A stretch of DNA of 64,000 bases from Euborellia annulipes (lineage: Eukaryota; Arthropoda; Insecta; Dermaptera; Anisolabididae). Location: NCBI GenBank assembly GCA_023213315.1, contig JAKCPI010027556.1:1-64000 (forward strand). The letters run 5' to 3'. Positions 58,060 through 64,000 of the stretch are shown piece by piece (positions within the stretch are counted from its first letter, which is position 1; every line of letters begins with the position of its first letter). The position numbers and the translations under genes were made by a program. The notes beneath the pieces are model-generated. The model was not told where the DNA came from. It did no database searches and was given only the letters and a program-made list of their open reading frames with translations.

Positions 58060-58125
58060 AGTAACTGTCATGAGGAAAGTCGCGATTTGCGACCGAAATG
58101 TTAAGGGTGAAAAAAATAATTAAAT
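58060..58125 (+). other. GAAAYGTT hairpin module
   Basis: CATGAGGAAAGTCGCGATTT, then GCGACCGAAATGTTAAGG: a 5-bp stem GTCGC/GCGAC followed by GAAATGTT. Confidence 0.4.
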
Positions 58126-58635
58126 TCTTGCTGTTGTGTTTTGCACGGGGTTATTTTTTTTTTTTTTTGCCAACTTTCAAAGCAATACGTATTTGAATTA
58201 GAAAAAAAAAAATTATAGAAATCCAATTAGAAAAAAAAAAAAACATTATGGGCTTATCGTTCGTTGCTGAAGAGTGTATATGACTTAACAGGCTATTTGA
58301 AAATTAAACATAATGTTTTAATTATAGGCTAATTAATAAAATAAATAAAATATAATTATAATTTCATCAGAAAACTTAAAATCTTTTCATCAAATTTAGC
58401 GATTTCTATAGAAAATGCATTTCTTTCATCAACTATCATCTCAATTTCCAAACTTCCTCTTCTGAATAGAATTACATCTGAATGAGCCCTCAAATTTGTT
58501 AATGATTTAATTTCACTCGGGTGAATAGAATAGAATTGCTTTGATGTATTAATTATTACTAGGCATATAATCAAGGTGGGTGGCGGGGGGGGGGGTTGGC
58601 TTCTTGTCAAATAATCCTTAGCAATAAGATCCCCA

Positions 58636-58672
58636 ACAGCAGCAGCAGTAGCAGCAGCAATAGCAGGAACAA
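58636..58672 (+). repeat. CAG-type trinucleotide run
   Basis: CAGCAGCAGCAGTAGCAGCA, imperfect, near GC-rich CTCAGAGGGCGGAGTGAC. No coding support. Confidence 0.7.
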
Positions 58673-58984
58673 TAAAGCTGTCTCAGAGGGCGGAGTGACT
58701 TGCTAGATTATTATATATTCCCGGCTGGCTAATAATATATCCCCTCTACGTCTCCGTCTCAGGCTCAATTACATCATGTCAACTGCATGTAAAGTTCATT
58801 CATCAACTCCATCTTCAAATAATAATAATAACATGTACGTAACTAGAAGTTGAAAGCTCAACACTTAGTCATTCATATCTTTAAAAAAATCTATATACAT
58901 CCATCGCATACGAATTATATTCAAGATTAACACCCTCTTTCTACAATAAGATTAAATAATAATCAATCCTTTACACATTAACTT

Positions 58985-59225
58985 TTACTTCCTGTACCTA
59001 CTGTATATACCGGTATGTTAATATTTGAAAGTATTGGGATCATGTCAAAAATCCAATGTCGAGATTTTAAAAAAATACGCCTTTTTACGGGGGCCAAAAA
59101 CGTGAATCCAGCAAAATGGCCCATCTGTCTGTGTAAGCAAAATATTTTAAGTACAAAAAGAGCTTTGAAATTTTATATTCAAGTTAGGTAACCCCGCCAA
59201 AGGGAAGTTTGTGAAACAGAGAGTG
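58985..59225 (+). mobile_element. Decayed HINE-like 5' fragment
   Basis: ATGTTAATATTTGAAAGTATTGG, ATGTCAAAAATCCAATGTCG and TCTGTCTGTGTAAGC follow the family order with many substitutions and no 3' end. Confidence 0.6.
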
Positions 59226-60486
59226 ACAGACAGACGGTCAGACGGACAGAGTGCACCACTCTTTAAAAGTGAGGTTTAATGATGACCAGTAAAAAAAATT
59301 TAAATTAAAAATAAAAAAAATTTGGGTATAATTTTTTTGATTTTTTAATAGATTATGGCTCGAACAAAATATTGAACTTTGAATTTTCAAATCACCCTAC
59401 TCTCTACTGCGCCACCACACATCAGAGTCATACTGTTTAGGCTCCCTGACCCATGATCAAATATAAATTAATTATTTATTCATGCGAAAAATTAGTTTTC
59501 CTGGCATTGGTTGATCCGATTTACTAATTCCCCAATAAATGGAAATTTTTTTCTATATCTTGAAAATATTTTCACATATTCATTCTTTATTTAAAAATTG
59601 AATTAAGGGTAGCTTCCATCAAAAAGCAATATATTCAATAAAAATTGATTGATTCGGTGCAAATCTGTTTATCATGCACCCTCTTCTCTCTCTCTCTGTT
59701 TGTGTTGTTGTGCGGATTAAACGGTTAATTTTCACAGAGATTGACATCTATTTATATATATATTGATTGAAAGAAGAAAGTAATACATCTCATGGCGAGC
59801 AAAAACATATGCCTCAAGTGCAGGCAAGGGAGTCATGAATAACCAACCCACCCCAGACAGACACACGACAGAGAAGAAAGAAAGAACATGCACATTTGTC
59901 AATTGCACACTCGCCTAAAGACTTCTGACCCTTCTCATTTAATAAAAAAAAAAAAATAGGGATTTGCATCGTCATCTTCTTCCCCCTTTTTCGCCCACAC
60001 GCACCACATACGGGAATACTATTTACATGCTAATTTTATAATGTTAGTAAGGATTATAATCCTAGTATTATTCTACTTTATTTGATAAATATGAGTCTAA
60101 TAATGAATTATTACAGTACTGTATAAGCTCTGCCCGAAACGTCGGTTAAAATATGAATTATTTTTTTATTTTTTCTGGCTGCATTATCCTTTTCTGCTTT
60201 CTCTATAATGCAACAGTCATAATTTTTCTCTTTTGAATTTTTTGATAATTTTTTTCATTTTGAAGATGTATTTACTACTGTATTTATATTTGTGATATAT
60301 TGATTTTTTTTTAAATTTCAAGTATCCATCGATAATAACCCGAGTCGAAGTTAAGTTCGACGTTGAGCCTCCTTTTGAAGGTCTTATTTCGAACTTGGAG
60401 GTTCAAAGTAAGTCTATTGCATGTTAAATTAAGTCCGACTTAGAAACCCAAAATGGTGCAAATTTTCATTTTTATCAATTAGGGAC

Positions 60487-60662
60487 ATGGGCGTAACTAG
60501 GAGGGTGCCGGGGGGTCGGTCCCCCCAGAAGGCTCGTGCTCCCTCCCCCCAGAAAGCTCCCTGCTCCAAGAAAAATTGAGAAAATATGGGGCTTTCCAGG
60601 TCCTCCGGAGGATAGCTGGTCCCATGCCCCCCCCCAGCCAAATTCTCTAGTTACACCCATGG
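60487..60662. mobile_element. hAT-like MITE, ATGGGYGTAACTAG ends
   Basis: ATGGGCGTAACTAGGAGG at left and CTAGTTACACCCAT at right. Flanks TTAGGGAC and TTAGAGAC suggest an 8-bp TSD with one change. G- and C-runs are subterminal. Confidence 0.7.
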
Positions 60663-60782
60663 TTAGAGACAAGGGCGGATGCAAGAGGGGGGTAAGGGGA
60701 TAATTACCCCCCTCCCCCAGAGATTTAAGAAAAATATCTTTTTTTTGTAGGCCTATTCATATTTACTTTCTTACTCCTATAT

Positions 60783-61020
60783 AGGGTTGCTCTCAAAATT
60801 GTTTGAAGTACACTTTACTCATGTACTTCATAGGAAAGATAGGAGAAATGGTTGCCATGGTAACAAAATATAAATATTTTACCATGTTTATAAATTTTAC
60901 ATCTTGAATTCAAATATACCGGCGGAAACTAAAAATATGTCGAGCCCAAAAATCTGGTGTGACAAGTACAAAACACAACTTTCGATTACCGAAGATGTGA
61001 CCAGACACACCAGATTTTTT
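60783..61020 (+). mobile_element. HINE-like 3' fragment
   Basis: Starts TTGCTCTCAAAATTGTTTG, then carries the GGTTGCCATGGTAAC block and a slightly deleted hairpin ending ACACACCAGATTTTTTT. It lies about 340 bp upstream of the Dbx-like promoter region. Confidence 0.7.
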
Positions 61021-61354
61021 TATTCCTGATTAAAATTCTATTGAGAGTTGATTGAAAAAATATATATTTTTCAAAGCTCTAATGTTGCTCCGTAATAGAT
61101 AGAGTAATGTAGACCTAATTATCGGACCAAAACTATAGTCAAAAACTGCTCAATTGTTTGTTTTGTTGACAAAAGAAACAAATTTATCTATAAAATTGTT
61201 GGTGGACTAAACATATTCATTCGTTTTTTTTTTTTTTTTTTTTTTTTTGCCGAAGGGCGTCTTGGCGTGCATCACTCTCCCTTGCTAGAGGCGCTGGCAG
61301 TCTTGCTAATATAATCAATTTTAAGACTTTAAACCGTTTGGTAAATAGCATATT

Positions 61355-61702
61355 TCCATATTAATCGGTTGGGTGGGGGGCGCTACGATTGGTGGTCGCA
61401 TGCCCCGCCTAAAGGGCGGCGCTCGTTAAAATCCCGCCCCTTGCCGGCACTAGCCGAAGCCGAGAGCCTCGACGGCAACAGCAGACGATGGAGGCGGACG
61501 AGAGACCGCCGCCGTCGCGTACGCACCTCTCGTTTACAGGCCACGTGGTTGTTACGCTATTGCTTCATGTCAACGCCCGTTGTCGTGTGAGGCCCGTCGT
61601 GTCATCCTGGTGTGTGTGCTCTTGTGAAGATCAGTGTTCATGACTTAATCAGACCCAATTTGTTTTTCTTTTATTTATTTCATTTTGACAATAGAAGAAG
61701 AA
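61355..61702 (+). promoter_or_regulatory. GC-rich promoter and 5' UTR of the Dbx-like gene
   Basis: About 350 bp of CpG-rich sequence in an AT-rich background, immediately upstream of the Dbx-like ATG. It holds an inverted CCAAT box (CGATTGGTGG near 61387), GC boxes (CCCCGCC near 61402, CCCGCCCC near 61434) and an Inr-like ATCAGTG near 61630. There is no TATA box at a suitable spacing. An open frame across 61369-61590 is low-complexity Arg-rich translation and I do not call it a gene. The exact start site cannot be read from the sequence. Confidence 0.5.
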
Positions 61703-61972
61703 ATGTTTAATAATTTCATCCGTAATATGGCTAATTCGCCGTTTCTTGTGGAGAATTTATTAAAAGGTGGGGCGGCGGCGGTGGTGGTGGTGTAACCGGC
61801 GGGCCCGGAAGTTCGCCACCGGGTCCAGGGGGTCCCGTCAATGGGACACAGTTGGGACATCACCTGGGCGATGAGGCGACGGCCGCCGCCGCAGCCGCTG
61901 CAGCCGCCGCCGCCGCCTCAAAGCCGCCGTTGCTTAAATTCAGCGTTAGCGCCATCCTAGGACACGACTCTG
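61703..61972 (+). CDS. Dbx: Dbx-like homeobox gene, first coding exon (apparent frameshift)
   Basis: Probable N-terminal exon of a Dbx-type homeodomain transcription repressor (nuclear, neural patterning in the known family). From ATG 61703 the frame reads MFNNFIRNMANSPFLVENLL followed by KGG, an eh1/Groucho-type repression motif. It then runs to a stop at 61793. A second frame is open from 61735. It carries a Gly stretch, PPGPGGPVNGTQLGHHLGDE, a run of 11 Ala, and KPPLLKFSVSAILGHDS. It ends at donor GTAAGT (exon end 61972, split codon). The pair of motifs FLVExL and LKFxVxAIL, with an intron right after the second, is the layout of Dbx exon 1. The two frames differ by one base at the GGTGGGG run near 61766-61771, where one more G would join them, so an assembly indel or a real null is possible. 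The second ATG at 61727 has the stronger context (A at -3, G at +4). The homeodomain lies beyond the window. An Hlx/H2.0-like protein is the main alternative. Confidence 0.68.
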
Positions 61973-62664
61973 GTAAGTCTCACCTCATTTCCCCCTCCGT
62001 TTTTTTATAATTAATTCGGCAAATACAAAAACTGTAATAAATAATTTTTTTAATTCTTGAAAACTTCGTGACTGGTCTTATTAATTTCGGATTTATAGAC
62101 AGAAAAATTCTATTCATTATGATCTCCAAGATATTCTAAGCAGTTTTTGATAAAATGGTCTCATTCAGAGGTTTCTAAACGCTTCCTCGGTTGGTTGGAA
62201 ATTTCGTATCCGTTTGTCGTTAGTTTTTTGGTATAAATAATAAATCATTCATTAATTAAAACATGTATATTATTATATCTATTTAAAAAACGAAAGGTGG
62301 GGCAGCGCGGAAAAGAATTTATTTTTTTAGGGGCTGCAAAAGCTGGAAATCGCTGATCAAACAGTCCAGTATTTTTATTTAAACATTAGTGGAGACGCAT
62401 CTGTTTTTTTATTTCTCGAGGGCTTGTAACATTTAGAGGAATTAATTGAGATATCAATTTTTAAGGGCCTCTTACTCTAACCATTTACCTCGTTTTCTGG
62501 AGAGTTATTGTAGTCATATTGACTTAAAGGCTAGATTATAAAAGCATCACTCAAATAAGGTGTTAAGAAGGGAATTATAACCGATTGTTCAAATTTCTAT
62601 CATTTTTGTTTAATTAATATTTTTTGATTTTTGTTTTTAATAAATATTTTATAAGAAATTGTTT

Positions 62665-62825
62665 TGAAATAAAAATGCCTGGATCCTAATATATATAAAT
62701 TCATAATTAACGGTTATCGTAAATGTCTTATATGGCCTGAGCTGCCGAAAAGACAGTGTGAATGTGTGTGTGCGTGTGAGTGTGAATGAGAAAAAAAGTG
62801 TGAATGTTTAAAAAAAAAAAAAAAA
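62665..62825 (+). mobile_element. SINE-1, 5' truncated, with 11-bp TSD, in the Dbx-like intron
   Basis: ATGCCTGGATCC to the poly-A tail. Flanked by AGAAATTGTTT at 62654-62664 and 62826-62836. Close in sequence to the copy at 3658-3786, so probably the same young lineage. Confidence 0.85.
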
Positions 62826-62898
62826 AGAAATTGTTTCTTCTTAAAAAATATTAAAAAATCGATGACTCGTTAAAGTCTGATTCACGTCATAAAACTAA

Positions 62899-63006
62899 TA
62901 CCCGTATTCATAGTCGTTCCTTGAGGAACAAGGAATCCTTATGCCTTTATAAATGTATAGATATAAGGATTCCTTCTTCCTCAAGGAACGACTATGAATA
63001 CGGGTA
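62899..63006. mobile_element. MITE-like palindrome, TACCCGTATTC ends
   Basis: TACCCGTATTCATAGTCG and its inverse, with inner AGGAATCCTTAT/ATAAGGATTCCT pairing, 108 bp, TA at both edges. No coding capacity. Confidence 0.8.
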
Positions 63007-63852
63007 TAAAATTATTAAACATTAATATGTTATTCAACTGACTAGGTCCTGGTCTTCAAATGACTAGTTCTTGGAAAGAATTTTATATTCAATCTCATAT
63101 AATTAAGTTCAAGCTCGTATTTGCCTTTAGAGTGAAAGAATTGAAAAGTCAAGCTTGATCATGTTATTGGACTGGATTCTGATATTTGATCCTAAATGAA
63201 AAATAAAATAAATAAAGCCTTCTAATGGTAAAATCAGGCCCCGATTAAATAATACGTATCGGTAAGCAAATCATTATTAGGCCTACTTATTTTTTATTTT
63301 AAAATAAAGTTAAGTTTCGATATTTTCTCTTCAAATCAGAATATCCTATTTTTAAATAATGGAGTGGAGTCAATCAGCCAAGGAAAGAATTGTTCTGTCG
63401 ACGTTTCGAGCGTCTACTATGCCTATCCTACTTATTTTATAATATTTTCCGGCATCTGCTGCTACTATAGTCATTAGACATTAGCCATAAAGGCATTAAA
63501 AGTTAAGCTAGTGTATTATACTAGCTGTTCAATGCGAATTTAATTCAAAAAATTTCGAGTTCATTCAATTCTCTCTGACTTTCAAAAATTCGTCAACCTC
63601 CGAATATGAGGAGTGCATGATTTCTAAAATGGCGGATTTGTATCATTATAAATTCCTTCAGCACTGTACTTTAAAAGAAGAAAATTAAACGCTTAATGAA
63701 AAACAAAATATTCCCCAATTATTTCTCCTTTAATAATAACAAAAAAGTCCCATGAAAACCCATGTAAGCTTTCTCTATATTTTTCATCTAAGATGGAGGA
63801 TAGATATGTCCTATATTAAAATTTAGATCTGAGTGATGAGCGAAAAAAGTTT

Positions 63853-64000
63853 TTTTTTTTTTTTTAACACTCACACTTTTCCCTTTCACACACATAGGGT
63901 CCACACAGTCTTTTTGGCAATTTAGGCTTTGGTATCCAAATGGCTTAAATAACCCTCGACCCTTGGTATACAAGGCAGGCGCACTACCAACTACGTCAAG
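63853..64000 (-). mobile_element. SINE-1 with internal deletion, running off the window
   Basis: Poly-T, AACACTCACACTTTTCCC, TTTTTGGCAATTTAGGC, then directly TTTGGTATCCAAATGGC and the head (CCTTGGTATACAAGGC). The middle is missing; the head continues to the window edge. Confidence 0.7.

Larger units (their letters stand above)
61973..64000 (+). other. First intron of the Dbx-like gene (continues past the window)
   Basis: Begins GTAAGT at 61973. No acceptor with a recognisable homeobox exon is found before the window ends. It carries a SINE-1 (62665-62825), a palindrome (62899-63006), a GAAACGT module (63387-63420, minus) and a partial SINE-1. Confidence 0.5.

Noticed and set aside
60429..60684. 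Gly/Pro-rich frames at 60.4-60.7 kb
   Set aside because: They lie in a hAT-like MITE with G and C runs.
61369..61590. 73-codon frame upstream of the Dbx-like gene
   Set aside because: Arg-rich low-complexity reading of a CpG-rich 5' UTR/promoter, with no conserved motif.

Overview
This is about 64 kb of an AT-rich, intron-containing animal genome. It is most likely an arthropod, and a crustacean is my best guess. The main taxonomic evidence is a complete eight-exon variant ionotropic receptor (IR) gene, a protostome chemoreceptor family. Other support comes from a Dbx-type homeobox first exon and a DUF4817-like remnant of the kind common in arthropod transposons. Species is not determinable from the sequence; a copepod such as a sea louse is only a guess. 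No bacterial, viral or organellar genes are seen.

Genes. (1) 43421-47019 (+): an IR gene whose eight exons splice in frame to a predicted 597-residue protein with signal peptide, two ligand-binding lobes, M1, pore, M3 and M4. The usual ligand-binding arginine is replaced by glutamine. (2) 61703-61972 (+): first coding exon of a Dbx-like homeobox repressor, preceded by a GC-rich CCAAT/GC-box promoter-like region. It has an apparent one-base frameshift in a G run and ends at a clean GTAAGT donor. The homeodomain exons must lie beyond the window. A 47228-47578 (-) open frame is unresolved. Several GC-richer islands (around 9.5-10.4, 15.2, 23.1, 28.7, 35.2, 39.1 and 57.3 kb) look unlike the AT-rich background and could be regulatory.

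Repeats dominate everything else. The most abundant family has about 20 copies. It is an element of roughly 0.6-0.7 kb with a 5' end ACTTTCTCTTACC, a (TG)n core, a long 3' hairpin, and an inverted copy of the 5' end inside that hairpin. This is the architecture of non-autonomous Helentrons (HINE/DINE-1-like). It occurs alone, nested, head-to-head and tail-to-tail. A tRNA-derived SINE (SINE-1, about 270 bp, A and B boxes, CA/TG-rich tail, poly-A) is present in about 17 pieces, many with target-site duplications (TSDs). At least four other tRNA-headed SINE types are present. DNA transposons include hAT-type MITEs with 8-bp duplications, TA-flanked mariner-type MITEs, several foldback elements with long arms, and a canonical TC...hairpin...CTGG Helitron.

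Layout: 1-5.7 kb HINE, SINE and CRE-like repeats; 5.7-7.9 kb HINE, foldback and DUF4817 remnant; 8-16 kb MITEs, promoter-like islands, HINE and poly-C; 16.9-20.0 kb a 3.1-kb foldback element; 20-25.1 kb nested HINE/hAT with a long (GT)n; 25.6-34.9 kb SINEs, hAT MITEs and palindromes; 35.8-38.6 kb composite HINE palindrome; 40-42.8 kb Helitron, SINE-4, foldback and hAT; 43.4-47 kb IR gene; 48.7 kb cruciform; 49.6-56.5 kb HINEs with nested MITEs; 61.3-62 kb Dbx promoter and exon 1; 62.7-64 kb SINEs and a palindrome. Nested insertions give a local order of events: for example, both mariner and hAT MITEs lie inside one HINE, and SINEs lie inside foldback arms.
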